36,493 bases of DNA, from the NCBI GenBank assembly GCA_029859385.1, contig JAOUDF010000004.1, forward strand, positions 1 through 36,493. Direction: 5' to 3'. The stretch comes from Nitrospirota bacterium. GTDB taxonomy: Bacteria; Nitrospirota; JAOUDF01. Positions 20,928-31,187 of the stretch are shown here, one piece after another; position 1 is the first letter of the stretch; each line of letters starts with the position of its first letter. A program made the translations under genes and the position numbers. The notes under the pieces are model-generated. The model saw only the letters and a program-made list of their open reading frames with translations, was not told where the DNA came from and ran no database searches.

Positions 20928-21224
20928 ATGGGATTCAATTTTGATACGATAGAGTCAATCCTCGGCATCCTTTTCTTTGGATACATCATTTACTTCGTCA
21001 TATTTCGTGCACCAGCTTCGGACATGGTATTTTCAGCCGGGACAGACACAGAAATAGAGGATATGAAAGACTACCTTGAGATGAATGGCATCAAGACTTA
21101 CAAAAAGAACATAGCGAGAAATCGGAAGTATACAAAATCAGGCCCGCTGGACCCGTCATTGCACGTAATCAACTTGCACGATAAAGCCAGGGCGTTGCAA
21201 TTGATTAAAGAGAGAGCCAGCTGA
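20928..21224 (+). CDS. Small membrane-anchored hypothetical protein, possibly DUF2007-like
   Basis: 98 aa; one N-terminal TM helix then a small soluble domain ending HVINLHDKARALQLIKERAS; family assignment weak. Confidence 0.5.
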   Translation: MGFNFDTIESILGILFFGYIIYFVIFRAPASDMVFSAGTDTEIEDMKDYLEMNGIKTYKKNIARNRKYTKSGPLDPSLHVINLHDKARALQLIKERAS

Positions 21225-21286
21225 CTTGTGGAACAACAACTGAGACGTTGTTAAATTGCCCGCTTAACTAGCTATCAAGCTCATCA

Positions 21287-22405
21287 CTACTTCTCCCCCT
21301 TCTCCTTCCCACGATACTCCCACACCTTCGACCAGTTCACGGCAGCCTTGGTCTCCATTTCCGCTGACCTTAGCACCTGAAAGCGCCCCAATTGCTCGGG
21401 GTTGATAAGCCCGCGCAGTTCGGTCCCTTTCATGACGGGGACAAGGGTGACGTGGGTCTGCGACATCTTCACGAACAGTTCGTCGAGGGAGTTTTCTTCG
21501 GACGCACAGTAGAAGGTGCGGACCATGATTTCCGACACGGGCGTGGAGGCGGGTTTCTCGCGAAGGGCGCCGAATATGGCGTCCTTGGGGAGTATTCCGA
21601 CCAGCCTGTCGCCATCCATGACGGGAAAGTCCCACTGCAGGCTGTGGGTGATCTTGCTGAGCACCTCCTCGATGGTCTCCTGGGGCGTTACCTGTTCCCA
21701 CGAGGTGAGCATGGCCTGGCTCACGGTCACCGAGCTGAGGGCGGCCTTGGTCTCCGACGCCCGTTCCTCGCTCTCTGCCCCGAGGTAGATGAAGATGGCG
21801 ATGAGCGACAGCCACCAGTTTACATAAAAGCCGGCAAAGAAGAGGAACATGGCGAAGAGCTGACCGATGGCCACGGCGGCCCTGGTTGCCCGAAGCCACG
21901 TCATTTTGAGCGCAAGTGCCGCCCGCAGCGCCCGTCCGCCGTCGAGGGGAAAGGCGGGGAGCATGTTGAAGAGGCCGAGCATGGCGTTTATCTGGAAAAG
22001 GAGCATCCAGATGTTGCCTGGGCGGTAGGCGATGCCGGCCTCGTCTTTTCCCATGAAGTAGAAGAGGATGGCGAGCGCGAAGCTGGCAAGCGGACCGGCG
22101 AGGGAGATAATGATCTCCTGCCGCGGCTTGTCGGGGACTTCGTCCATTTGCGCGACGCCGCCAATAGGGAGCAGGGTGATGTCTCTTACCGGGACTTTGT
22201 AATGACGGGCGACGAGGCTGTGGGAGAACTCGTGGATGAGGACGCAGGTAAAGATGAGGAGGACCACCCCCACGGCGTTGAGGCCGGTGAATCCGCCGAT
22301 GAAGCCGCTCGGTACAACGGCGACGAAGATCAGCAGCAACAGAAAGGTGATGTGAACCTTGACGGGGATCCCGAACAGGGTGATGAGCTTGAACGACCAC
22401 TTCAT
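21287..22405 (-). CDS. Site-2 protease family (M50) metalloprotease with tandem CBS domains
   Basis: 372 aa; LIHEFSHSLVARHYKVPVRDITLLPIGGVAQM (HExxH), NMLPAFPLDGGRALRAALA, C-terminal CBS pair. Confidence 0.93.
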   Translation of the reverse strand: MKWSFKLITLFGIPVKVHITFLLLLIFVAVVPSGFIGGFTGLNAVGVVLLIFTCVLIHEFSHSLVARHYKVPVRDITLLPIGGVAQMDEVPDKPRQEIIISLAGPLASFALAILFYFMGKDEAGIAYRPGNIWMLLFQINAMLGLFNMLPAFPLDGGRALRAALALKMTWLRATRAAVAIGQLFAMFLFFAGFYVNWWLSLIAIFIYLGAESEERASETKAALSSVTVSQAMLTSWEQVTPQETIEEVLSKITHSLQWDFPVMDGDRLVGILPKDAIFGALREKPASTPVSEIMVRTFYCASEENSLDELFVKMSQTHVTLVPVMKGTELRGLINPEQLGRFQVLRSAEMETKAAVNWSKVWEYRGKEKGEK

Positions 22406-22553
22406 GAAGGGGCCTCTAAATAAGTATCTGCTTAGATTCTAACAGTTTTTGCCTTTGTGTCAAAACCTGCGCTGAGCATTATGTCATAAAACAGCGCCCG
22501 TTGCCGCCATTTGTTGAAATATTCCGGCGGCAATTAAACAAGTGAAACATCCC

Positions 22554-22616
22554 GTCATGCCCGAGTGATTCTATCGGGCATCCAGTGGCATGGATTCCCG
22601 CTTTCGCGGGAATGAC
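22554..22616. repeat. Two-hairpin REP/MITE-like intergenic element, copy 2
   Basis: GTCATGCCCGagtgattctatCGGGCATCCAG...TGGATTCCCGCtttcGCGGGAATGAC; same layout and termini as 14436-14507. Confidence 0.75.
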
Positions 22617-22749
22617 GTCCTTTGAGTATTTTGTTGTCGTAATAATACCTGCCCATCGTCCCGTGTCGCTTCGGACGGCAACGGTGAAATGGGGTATACT
22701 ATTATTGAAGCAAGTCAACGGGATAGAAGCAAAAAAGGAGGTGACCATT

Positions 22750-23229
22750 ATGTTCGCGATCAGAAAGTGGGATCCCTTTAATGAACTGTCATCCCTTCGC
22801 AGAGAAATGGACGATTTCTTCAAGAGGACGCTTGGTGTTACCCAGGAGTTCATCGGCGGAGAGAGAGCCGGATGGTATCCGCGGGTTGACAGCTTCCTGC
22901 ACAAGGGAAATGTTGTAGTGAGAATGGAGTTGCCCGGTGTTGACGCCAGGGATGTAGACATCTCGGTACGGGGCAATCAGTTAATCATCAAGGGTGAGAA
23001 GAAGGCCGAGAAGGACGTGAAAGGTGAAGAGTATGTCCTTTGCGAGGCCTGCTATGGCTCATTCGAAAGAACTCTCCTGCTTCCGGAGGGGGTAGAGGCT
23101 GACAAGATTCACGCCTCTTACAAGAACGGTATCCTCGAGGTGACGATGCCGGCGGCAAAGGCTGCGCTGCCGAAGAAGGTCAACATCGAGATCGAGGGGC
23201 GTCCCGTGGCCCTGAAGAAAGCTGCGTGA
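22750..23229 (+). CDS. Hsp20/alpha-crystallin family small heat shock protein
   Basis: Start MFAIRKWDPFNELSSLRREMDDFFKRTLG with strong SD aaaggaggtgacc; VRMELPGVDARDVDISVRGNQLIIKGEKK, YGSFERTLLLPEGVEADKIHASYKNGILEVTMPA. Confidence 0.95.
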   Translation: MFAIRKWDPFNELSSLRREMDDFFKRTLGVTQEFIGGERAGWYPRVDSFLHKGNVVVRMELPGVDARDVDISVRGNQLIIKGEKKAEKDVKGEEYVLCEACYGSFERTLLLPEGVEADKIHASYKNGILEVTMPAAKAALPKKVNIEIEGRPVALKKAA

Positions 23230-23268
23230 TGGAAGGTTGACCAGGCTTCTGTCCCATTGCGAAACGCG

Positions 23269-23300
23269 AAAGCCCGACCATTTTAGTGGTCGGGCTTTTT
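23269..23300 (+). terminator. Rho-independent terminator after hsp20
   Basis: AAAGCCCGACCA-ttttag-TGGTCGGGCTTTTT. Confidence 0.88.
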
Positions 23301-23325
23301 GTCTATATCTAGCCGGAGTTGTCGC

Positions 23326-25827
23326 TCAGTAGGTCTTCCCGGGATACAGGCTGACAAATGCCTTAACGACTTGCGGATCAAGATGAGTGCCGGAGAGCGA
23401 TATTATATGCTCACGGGCTTTATCCTCTGTCCACGCCGGTCGGTAGGGGCGGTCGGAACACAGGGCGTCCCATACGTCCACAAGTGAAAAGATACGTGCC
23501 GCGGAAGGAATCTGTTCCCCCTTGAGGCCGCGCGGATAGCCGCTCCCGTCCCATTTTTCGTGATGACAGTAGGGGATGTCGATGGCGGGGCGAAGGTATG
23601 AAATAGGGGAGAGGAGTTCATAGGCATACTGAGGGTGGCGTTTCATGATGTTCCACTCTTCATCGTTCAGCCTGCCCGGCTTGAGCAGGATATTGTCGGG
23701 AATGCCCAGCTTGCCTACGTCGTGCAGGAGAGCGCCCCGGTACATATGAACAAGCTCTGCGTCCGGCACTCTCATGGCCCGCGCCAGGAACACCGTCAGC
23801 TCACTTACGCGGCGGGTGTGCCCCTCGGTCTCCTTGTCGCGCAGGTCCATGGCCCGTGACCACCCCTCCAGCGTGGTGTCATAGGCCATGACCAGCTCGC
23901 TGTTCGTGCGCTGCAGGTCGTCGAACAAGCCTGCGTTGTCAATGGCAATGGCGGCTTGGGCGGCGATGGTCTTGAGGAACCCCTTCCAGTCGTCATTGGG
24001 GAAGAAGCGGCGGCGGTGGAATACCTCGAGCACGCCCTTTATCTGTCCTTTGGTAATAAGCGGTACTGCGTGGTACGTAGTGAAATCTTCCTTTGAGAAG
24101 AGAGGGGAACGGACGAAACGCTCCTCGGTTTTTTTCAGGTTGGCGATGCCGACAAGTCTTCGACCCAGAACCGCCTGCCCAGCCACGCTCTCGTTGACGT
24201 GAAGCACACCGGACCTTTCCGGGTCGGACCGGAAGCCACGGCTGGCGGCAAATTCCAGGGTGTTGAGCCGGGTATCGAGCAACAGTATGTCGGCGGCGTC
24301 GACGTCGAGCTGCTCTATTATCTGGGCAAGGATTACCTTAAGCGTAATATTGAGGTCGATACTGGCGGTGATGGCCAGGTCGATTTCGTGAAGGGCAGCG
24401 AGGTTTTCGAGTTGATGCTGAATCTGCTGTTCTGTTTCCCGGGTTTTCGAGACGTCTCTGAAGATGACGACTGCCCCCCGACATTTCCCCTGATCGATGA
24501 TCCCCTTCCCTACATACTCAACGGGAAAACGTGACCCGTCGGTCCGGTGAAAGACAGCATCCTTAACGACGCACGACAGGCCGGTCCGAGCGGTCGTCAT
24601 AATGGCACATTCGATCTCGGGCAGCGGCGTGCCGTCTTCACTGGTGTGGTGCCAGAGGATATGGAATGACTTTCCGGTAACCTTTGCCGGAATGCATCCC
24701 AGCATTGAAGCGGCCGCCGGGTTTATAAAGGTTATCAACCCTTCGGTATCGACGCCGAATATTCCTTCACCGGCATTGTTCAGAATGAGCTCGTTATGAT
24801 GAAGCGCCCCTCTGAGGGCTGCCTCCGCCTTTTTTTGTTCGGAGATATTGCGTACGACGTGGATGATGTTGATGATCTCTCCCGAATCATTTCGCATCGG
24901 CGCGGTCGCAACCGAGAGCCAGGTTCCGCCGCCGATCGACTCTTCAAACAGCTCCACATATTCTCTTTTCCCGGAGCCTCTGGTTTTCAGGAGAGGGCAT
25001 TCTTCAATAGGGTTACTTTTGTGATGAAAAACCTCGTGACATTTCTTTCCGATCAACTCTTCGCGGGTCATCCCGAGCATTTCGCACAGTACGGAGTTGA
25101 CATTGACGATCTCAAAATCGGTGCTGTGGATCGATACACCGTCAACCATGGAGTTGAAGGTCAATTCCCACTGACCGGCTGTCTCGGCCCGTTTGTCATC
25201 CGCAAGTTTCTGGCCGGTGACGTCGATGCCGGTCATCAGGATAAGATCATCTCCTTCGGGATTTTGTTCGAGAAGTGCATAGGTCCACCTGATGGTCCGG
25301 ACCTCTCCGTTAAGGGTTTTCAGCGACTGATCCCGTTCTTCCAGCGACCCGGCCGACCGGAGGCTTTCTGCCATGGCCGGTATTGATTGTGCGTCAGCAG
25401 GATCGCGAAACAGCCTTTGGGCCTCTTTTCCTGCGAGTTCCCCGGGGGCGTATCCGAGAGCCTTTTCACAGGCCTGATTACAGCGAACGATTCGCCCCGT
25501 CCTGTCAATTACCATCATAAAAGATGAAGTAGTATTAATTATCGTTGAAAGGAGTCCATGTTCTTCGCTGAGGGTGGTTTCAACCTGGGCCAGCCGGCCG
25601 GTCTCCAGTTGATACCGCCGCATAAAGCCGAAGTAGAGGAGGGGAGTGCCTGCAAGCATAAGCAGGCTGGCGGCGACGGTACTCATTGAAATACCAGGAG
25701 AAATCGGCAGAAAATGAATGACGAGCATTACCAGCATTCCCAGTAAAGCGAGGGTGGCGGCAATTGCGAGAATGTTATTAAATGGCTTCACGATGAGGAA
25801 GGGTCTGGATAGAAAGTTAACAGCCAA
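23326..25827 (-). CDS. Membrane PAS-PAS-PAS-GAF-HD-GYP protein (putative c-di-GMP phosphodiesterase)
   Basis: Two N-terminal TM segments; PAS repeats; GAF; LLHDVGKLGIPDNILLKPGRL and HHEKWDGSGYPRGLKGEQIPSAARIFSLVDVWDALCSDRPYR. Confidence 0.92.
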   Translation of the reverse strand: MAVNFLSRPFLIVKPFNNILAIAATLALLGMLVMLVIHFLPISPGISMSTVAASLLMLAGTPLLYFGFMRRYQLETGRLAQVETTLSEEHGLLSTIINTTSSFMMVIDRTGRIVRCNQACEKALGYAPGELAGKEAQRLFRDPADAQSIPAMAESLRSAGSLEERDQSLKTLNGEVRTIRWTYALLEQNPEGDDLILMTGIDVTGQKLADDKRAETAGQWELTFNSMVDGVSIHSTDFEIVNVNSVLCEMLGMTREELIGKKCHEVFHHKSNPIEECPLLKTRGSGKREYVELFEESIGGGTWLSVATAPMRNDSGEIINIIHVVRNISEQKKAEAALRGALHHNELILNNAGEGIFGVDTEGLITFINPAAASMLGCIPAKVTGKSFHILWHHTSEDGTPLPEIECAIMTTARTGLSCVVKDAVFHRTDGSRFPVEYVGKGIIDQGKCRGAVVIFRDVSKTRETEQQIQHQLENLAALHEIDLAITASIDLNITLKVILAQIIEQLDVDAADILLLDTRLNTLEFAASRGFRSDPERSGVLHVNESVAGQAVLGRRLVGIANLKKTEERFVRSPLFSKEDFTTYHAVPLITKGQIKGVLEVFHRRRFFPNDDWKGFLKTIAAQAAIAIDNAGLFDDLQRTNSELVMAYDTTLEGWSRAMDLRDKETEGHTRRVSELTVFLARAMRVPDAELVHMYRGALLHDVGKLGIPDNILLKPGRLNDEEWNIMKRHPQYAYELLSPISYLRPAIDIPYCHHEKWDGSGYPRGLKGEQIPSAARIFSLVDVWDALCSDRPYRPAWTEDKAREHIISLSGTHLDPQVVKAFVSLYPGKTY

Positions 25828-25993
25828 GTAACACTTACTGACTGAATTATCGGCAGGAGGAGAAGAAACTTGATGAAGAAATGTTAACTTTTTTCGGGGT
25901 GCGTTGCAGGGGTTGGGAGCAGCAGAGTTTGTACTGCTAATTGTTTAGACCAGCGGTTGGCCTTGTCAAATTTGCGCGTCGCCTTTGATCGAC

Positions 25994-26719
25994 CTATCGG
26001 AACATGGGAACAGGTTCGGGTTCTTCGTGGTAAAGCCCGACGGTTACCGTTCGCTTGCTCTCTTTTGCGAATTTTCTTCGGGCCCTGGCCGCGATTACCC
26101 AGGAGCATTTGGCTGAGCAGAACCTCTTGTCCTTTTCAGTGGCTTTGAGGAAATAGCCGCTGCAGTCGTCACGCTGGCAGGTAAGGATAAGGTCCAGGGG
26201 GAACTGGCTGAGGGAATTGACGAATTCGAGGAGCAGTTTGTCCTGAATCTGGGGAATAAAGGGATAGACCGTGTTGCCAAGAACGAGCACCTTTGTCTCA
26301 AAAGAATGACTGAATGCGGTGTGATCGCCGATCCATTCGACCACGGCTTCTCCGCCCGAGGCGGCTTCGGCGAGGCGCTTGCTGATTACGTTAAAGCCGC
26401 CGGCAAGCTTCTGGCCCGACCCGGATATCCCTCTCTCCTCTTTGGATGCCGCATAACCGGCAAGGATCTTCTCCAGAAACCCTTTCAGGTGTTCCTGTAT
26501 CCTCATGAGGTCCTTTTTGCGCTTGTCCCAGCGGACGATGGCATGGTCAGGGATAAAGGCCTCGCCCAGCTTTCCGTAAGCGATATACCGGAGGTCTGTC
26601 CAGAGCCTGAATACCTGGTCGGAAGGCATCTCTTCGACATTCAGGTTGATAAGGTCGAGGAACCACTTGAGTTGCTGTTTCGCGACGGCCAGCTTTTTCT
26701 CGGGAAGTTTCCTGTCCAT
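25994..26719 (-). CDS. CGNR-like zinc-finger protein (hypothetical)
   Basis: Start MDRKLPEKK; C-terminal CQRDDCSGYFLKATEKDKRFCSAKCSWVIAARARRKF resembles the CGNR zinc-finger domain of putative regulators. Confidence 0.65.
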   Translation of the reverse strand: MDRKLPEKKLAVAKQQLKWFLDLINLNVEEMPSDQVFRLWTDLRYIAYGKLGEAFIPDHAIVRWDKRKKDLMRIQEHLKGFLEKILAGYAASKEERGISGSGQKLAGGFNVISKRLAEAASGGEAVVEWIGDHTAFSHSFETKVLVLGNTVYPFIPQIQDKLLLEFVNSLSQFPLDLILTCQRDDCSGYFLKATEKDKRFCSAKCSWVIAARARRKFAKESKRTVTVGLYHEEPEPVPMFR

Positions 26720-26951
26720 TTGTCCCTCCATGCAAGTCCTATTGAGAATGTCCGCATGGTACCTCAAGCATTCTCGGGTAGTCAAAGATAATCTTGCAGT
26801 TTTGTATGACTTTGTTGGTCACATTTTTGCGCCCGCAATGCGTGATCATGGAAAGATGCGAGACCGTGCATGATTTCAAAGGGATAGAGTGGGGAAAAGA
26901 GGCGATATGGTAACGAAAAAAGGCTGCCTGATTAGGCAGCCTTCTGATGTA

Positions 26952-27026
26952 TGGTAGTCCCAAGGGGAATCGAACCCCTGCTTCCGCCGTGAGAGGGCGG
27001 CGTCCTGACCGCTAGACGATGGGACC
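26952..27026 (-). tRNA. tRNA-Glu (anticodon CUC), CCA encoded
   Basis: Reverse complement GGTCCCATCGTCTAGCGGTCAGGACGCCGCCCTCTCACGGCGGAAGCAGGGGTTCGATTCCCCTTGGGACTACCA; anticodon loop CTCTCAC. Confidence 0.95.
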
Positions 27027-27041
27027 ATATGGGTGGTAATT

Positions 27042-27115
27042 TGGCTGGGGGACTAGGATTCGAACCTAGGTAAACGGAGTCAGAGTCCGTTGTCCTACCG
27101 CTAGACGATCCCCCA
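27042..27115 (-). tRNA. tRNA-Gln (anticodon CUG), CCA encoded
   Basis: Reverse complement TGGGGGATCGTCTAGCGGTAGGACAACGGACTCTGACTCCGTTTACCTAGGTTCGAATCCTAGTCCCCCAGCCA; anticodon loop CTCTGAC. Confidence 0.95.
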
Positions 27116-27365
27116 TCATTTGCGACAGACTGCACAATTTAGTAAAAAACCTTCGAGCTGTCAAGGGGTAAGCATCTTATCTGACGAAGACAAAACAAGT
27201 CAAGGTGTCTGTGCAGATCGATCTAACGGCCAAGCATTATGGAGGGAGCAACGTGTGCCAACAGGACAGTTATAATCGCCAAGAGTCGTCAAATGGCGCA
27301 AAAATTTCCGCATTTTACCGTGGAAATGGTATACTGCATCCATACCCCAGGTACGGAGGAGGGCT

Positions 27366-28007
27366 ATGATAAAAGACGCTACCCAAGTCTATATGGATAT
27401 GCTCAAGGCGACGCAGAAGGTAGAAAAGGGCCACGAGTACGGTAAGAGCGGTCAGCAGGGCAGAGGGGTCGAAGGGAAGGAAGTCGGAGGAGACCGGGTA
27501 ACGCTTAATGCCTCGAGGAATGAAGTCGTCACCTACAGTAAACCTGTAGGCGAGGCTGCCAGGTTCCTCGTTACCAGCCAGATAGTTTCGACGCTTGTTA
27601 CCCAGCAAAGCGGGGTTGGTGCCATCGGCGAGGAAGGGGGAACCCTTAATAGTCAGATAGCGCAACTCTTCGGAAAGCTCGGTATCTCGACCACCCTCGA
27701 TATCGGGGGAGGCAACACCGCAGATTTGGCCAACCTGTCCCAAGCCGATGCCCAGGCACTGATTGCCTCCGATGGCTACTGGGGCGTGGAACAGACCTCG
27801 GACAGAATAGCAGCCTTTGCCCTCAACGCCGCGGGCAACGATCCGGAAAAACTGCAAAAGGTAAAGAACGCCGTGATGCAGGGGTATGAGATGGCGAAGG
27901 TCTCTTTTGGCGGTTTTCTTCCCGACATCTCCGAAAAAACCATCGATGCCGTCCTTGCCAAGCTCAACAATCCTTCACAGCAGGACGACCAGAACGTAAC
28001 CGCTTAA
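27366..28007 (+). CDS. Conserved hypothetical protein
   Basis: 213 aa; C-terminal GYWGVEQTSDRIAAFALNAAGNDPEKLQKVKNAVMQGYEMAKVSFGGFLPDISEKTIDAVLAKL; coding-like composition, SD-like ggaggagg upstream. Confidence 0.7.
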   Translation: MIKDATQVYMDMLKATQKVEKGHEYGKSGQQGRGVEGKEVGGDRVTLNASRNEVVTYSKPVGEAARFLVTSQIVSTLVTQQSGVGAIGEEGGTLNSQIAQLFGKLGISTTLDIGGGNTADLANLSQADAQALIASDGYWGVEQTSDRIAAFALNAAGNDPEKLQKVKNAVMQGYEMAKVSFGGFLPDISEKTIDAVLAKLNNPSQQDDQNVTA

Positions 28008-28109
28008 TACAGGTGTGTCTGCGGTAACCCACATCAGGCCGCAGCTCGCATGACTTGCTCTCCTTTCTTCCCCCTTTACACCCCATCCACCGGGGCGTAA
28101 ACTTCCCCC

Positions 28110-31100
28110 ATGCAGACCGATACCCTCCATATCCTGCCTTCCTCTCTCTCGGTTCTCCGGCATGAACGCGATGCGCTCCTCAAGGCCCCAGGCGGCACAC
28201 TTGGTGGAACCCGGTACCTGACGCTGCCCCAGCTTGCGGAACGGATTGCCGGCGCACCTTTTGAAGGAAACCGCATCGAAGGATTCGGGAAAAAAGCCCT
28301 CCTTGCCAGCATCTGCAGGAAACGTGAGGCAGGCAGCGCCTCTTACGCAGGAGGGTCGGGTACTCTACGCCTGCTTCTCTCGCTCATTGAGGAGCTAAGG
28401 GCCGCCGGTGTATCGCCCCGGCAGTTCGACGAGGCCACATCGACCCTTTTCCCTCCCCTTCGAGAGAAATACAAGGGTATCGCGGAGCTATACGGTTGCT
28501 TCGAGGCGGAGATGGAACGGCTTGGGCTGTGCGACCAGACCACACTCTACCGCCGTGCCATCGAACGGGTGTCCGGCGGCTTCATACCTCCTGTGCTGCA
28601 AGGCGTGCGAGAGCTCCGGGTATCCGATATCTATGACCTTACCTGGCTCCAGGTAGAGCTGCTGGGAGCCCTTGCCCGAGTGGTCAGCGTCTTTATCACG
28701 CTTCCGTGGGACCCCTCTAGGGCTTCGGTCTTCGGCGCCGTCTCCGGCACCCTGTCCCGCTTTGAGGCATTGGGGGGCGAGAACCTCCGGCTGGAGGTCG
28801 AGTTCGACGACCTCTGCGGCACTGACAACCTTTCCCCGCTTCGCCGCCGTTTCCTTTCCACGAGCCCGACTGCTCTGCCTTCCGCCGAGCTGCCCAGGGT
28901 CATCACCGCCCGGGGCCACTACCCCCAGTGCGAAGCCATCGGCCGCGAGGTGCGCCTGCTGCTGGATGACGGCGTTTCTCCCACCGACATATTCGTGGCC
29001 TTCCGCGATCTTTCGGTCTACGGCCCTATGATGGAGGACGTCTTCCGTCGCTACCGCATCCCTCTCTCCTTCCGTCGCGGCATGCCTCTGGCTATGTCGC
29101 CGCTGGTAAAGGCGGCACTGGCAGTCTTTGAGGTCATCGGGAGCCGCTTCGAGCGGGAGGAGATGCTCCGGCTGTTGAAATCGGGCTATTTCGAACCCTT
29201 CGTCAAAAAAGCCGACGGCTCTCCCTGTACTCCGGAAGAGGTGGAGGGACATGTCCTCCAGGCCGGAATTATCGACGACCGGGAGGGCGGCGGCTGGGAA
29301 CAGCGCCTCCGCGCCTATGCAGCCAAAGAGGGGTCGCCTGATATCAACGCCTTGCGGGAGGGGGTGTCTGCCTGCCTGCTAAGGCTCAAGGCCCTCGGTA
29401 AACCGATGCCGGTGACCGATTTCGGTGATGTCTTTCGCCGTTATCTCCGAAATGCCGGTCTCTATCGCATGGCGCTCATCCCCGGCGAGACCTTCGAGCG
29501 GGATGCCCGCTCCCTGGGGCTCCTGGAGGAAACCATTTTGGAAATAGCGGAGATATACCGAAGACTGGGTGATACGGAGCCGGTGACCGCCCCTCAATTC
29601 TACCGTCTTCTCCTGTCGGCCATGGAGGGGAAGTCACTGGGCAGCCCCGCGGAGGAAGGGGTGGCCGTACTGAGTTTTCACGACCTGCGGGGGTTGAGCG
29701 CGCCCCGCCTGTTCCTCGGCGGACTCAACGAGGGGGAGGCGCCTGCTCCCTCCGCTCCCGACCCGCTGATGCCCGATACCGAGCGGCAGGCACTCAACAG
29801 CGCCCTCAGGAAAAAGGTCTTTCGCGCCACAAACGAACAGGCCCAGTCTGAGCCGCTCCTCTTCGCCATGGCCCTGGCTGCGGGGGAGCGGATAACCTTT
29901 TCCTGGTCCTGCACCGATATTTCCGGTCGCGAGACCCTCCCCTCCTTTTTCCTGAGGGAACTGGGCATTACCCATGACCGAAAGGAACCGGCTGCCGGTT
30001 TCGCCCCGCTGGCCGATGCCATGGAACCACAGGAGGTGGAGACAGCCCTCTTCCGTAACCTGTTCGGCCGTTCCCGCGTCGATGAGGAAGGCTTGTCCGG
30101 CGCCCTCACGCGGCTCCTGCCGGAACGGCTGGCTTCGCTGCCCTCAATGATGGAGACCGTGCGGCGCGAGGCCCTGCGGCAGGTCGTCGAACAGGACGGC
30201 GCAGTGACGGCGGGCCCCTTCTCCGGCCGTCTTTCGGGCGACGACATCCGGCGGATACTCCGGGAGCGCGTCTTCCCCGACATCCAGCCCTGGAGCGCCA
30301 CCGCAATGGAGCAGTATGCCGCCTGTCCCTACGTATTCTTCTCTCAAAGGGTGCTGGGGATACTGGAGGAGGAAAAGCCTTCGCTGGAGATGGAGCGGAG
30401 CGAGGAAGGGAGCCTGGTCCACGCCGCCCTCCGCGAAGGATTCCAGCGCTTGTACGACAAGAAATTGGTACCGCTCACCGGCAGGCCCGAGGAAAGAGAA
30501 GTCTTTTTCGAGGCAGCAAATCAGGTTATCCGCCGATGGGAGGAGGAACGTTCCACGGGGAACATGGTGTTGTGGCAGGCGCGGAAAAAGGAGCTGCTGA
30601 CCGTGCTGGGGTGGATGCTCGATCACGAACCGGCCCTCGAGGCGGATGGTTTCATCCCCTCGCGGTTTGAGGCAGCCTTCGGCGATGAGGCCAGCCCCAT
30701 GACCCTGACCGGTCTGCAGGGGGAGCAGGTGGCGCTTAAGGGGAGGATCGACCGGATTGACCTCAAACCCGACGGGCTGCGGGTGGTGGACTATAAGCAC
30801 AGCAGCAGCCTCGACAAGAAGGCCATGACCAACCCCGATACCTGGGGGGTGTCGTCGTTCCAGCTCCCGGTCTATCTTATGGCGGCAAAGCGGCTTTTCC
30901 CGGAACATGCGGTGCATATCGATGCCCTCATCTATCTGCTCAAGAAGTACGACAAGCCATGGCAGTCCAGCGGCGACCCGTCGGAGCTGCTGACGGAGAA
31001 TTCCGAAAGACGCCGGGCGCTGATGAACGAGGGTGCTCCGGCCTTTATCGACCGAGCCATAGCCCTGGTCGAGAGGATACGGAGCGGCGAGTTTGCCGTC

Positions 31101-31187
31101 TGGCCCATGGAATGCCCCGACTACTGCGACTATCGCGGCATCTGCCGGTATGAGAAGAGGGGGGAGGGGAGTGTCAATGCCGAATGA
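28110..31187 (+). CDS. addB: AddB-like PD-(D/E)XK nuclease / inactivated helicase subunit
   Basis: 1025 aa; PWSATAMEQYAACPYVFFSQRVLG, GSLVHAALREGF, nuclease core GRIDRIDLKPDGLRVVDYKHSS, terminal CPDYCDYRGICRYEKRG (AddB-type Fe-S cysteines). Confidence 0.85.
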   Translation: MQTDTLHILPSSLSVLRHERDALLKAPGGTLGGTRYLTLPQLAERIAGAPFEGNRIEGFGKKALLASICRKREAGSASYAGGSGTLRLLLSLIEELRAAGVSPRQFDEATSTLFPPLREKYKGIAELYGCFEAEMERLGLCDQTTLYRRAIERVSGGFIPPVLQGVRELRVSDIYDLTWLQVELLGALARVVSVFITLPWDPSRASVFGAVSGTLSRFEALGGENLRLEVEFDDLCGTDNLSPLRRRFLSTSPTALPSAELPRVITARGHYPQCEAIGREVRLLLDDGVSPTDIFVAFRDLSVYGPMMEDVFRRYRIPLSFRRGMPLAMSPLVKAALAVFEVIGSRFEREEMLRLLKSGYFEPFVKKADGSPCTPEEVEGHVLQAGIIDDREGGGWEQRLRAYAAKEGSPDINALREGVSACLLRLKALGKPMPVTDFGDVFRRYLRNAGLYRMALIPGETFERDARSLGLLEETILEIAEIYRRLGDTEPVTAPQFYRLLLSAMEGKSLGSPAEEGVAVLSFHDLRGLSAPRLFLGGLNEGEAPAPSAPDPLMPDTERQALNSALRKKVFRATNEQAQSEPLLFAMALAAGERITFSWSCTDISGRETLPSFFLRELGITHDRKEPAAGFAPLADAMEPQEVETALFRNLFGRSRVDEEGLSGALTRLLPERLASLPSMMETVRREALRQVVEQDGAVTAGPFSGRLSGDDIRRILRERVFPDIQPWSATAMEQYAACPYVFFSQRVLGILEEEKPSLEMERSEEGSLVHAALREGFQRLYDKKLVPLTGRPEEREVFFEAANQVIRRWEEERSTGNMVLWQARKKELLTVLGWMLDHEPALEADGFIPSRFEAAFGDEASPMTLTGLQGEQVALKGRIDRIDLKPDGLRVVDYKHSSSLDKKAMTNPDTWGVSSFQLPVYLMAAKRLFPEHAVHIDALIYLLKKYDKPWQSSGDPSELLTENSERRRALMNEGAPAFIDRAIALVERIRSGEFAVWPMECPDYCDYRGICRYEKRGEGSVNAE

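Noticed and set aside
21264-22400. 378-aa Arg/His/Pro-rich ORF overlapping the M50 protease in another frame
   Set aside because: Out-of-frame translation of a gene with clear HExxH and CBS domains; composition typical of frame-shifted GC-rich DNA.
22585-22749. N-terminal extension of the Hsp20 ORF (MAWIPAFAGMTSFEY...)
   Set aside because: IPAFAGMT is the translation of the REP-like hairpin; the strong SD and typical Hsp20 start are at 22750.
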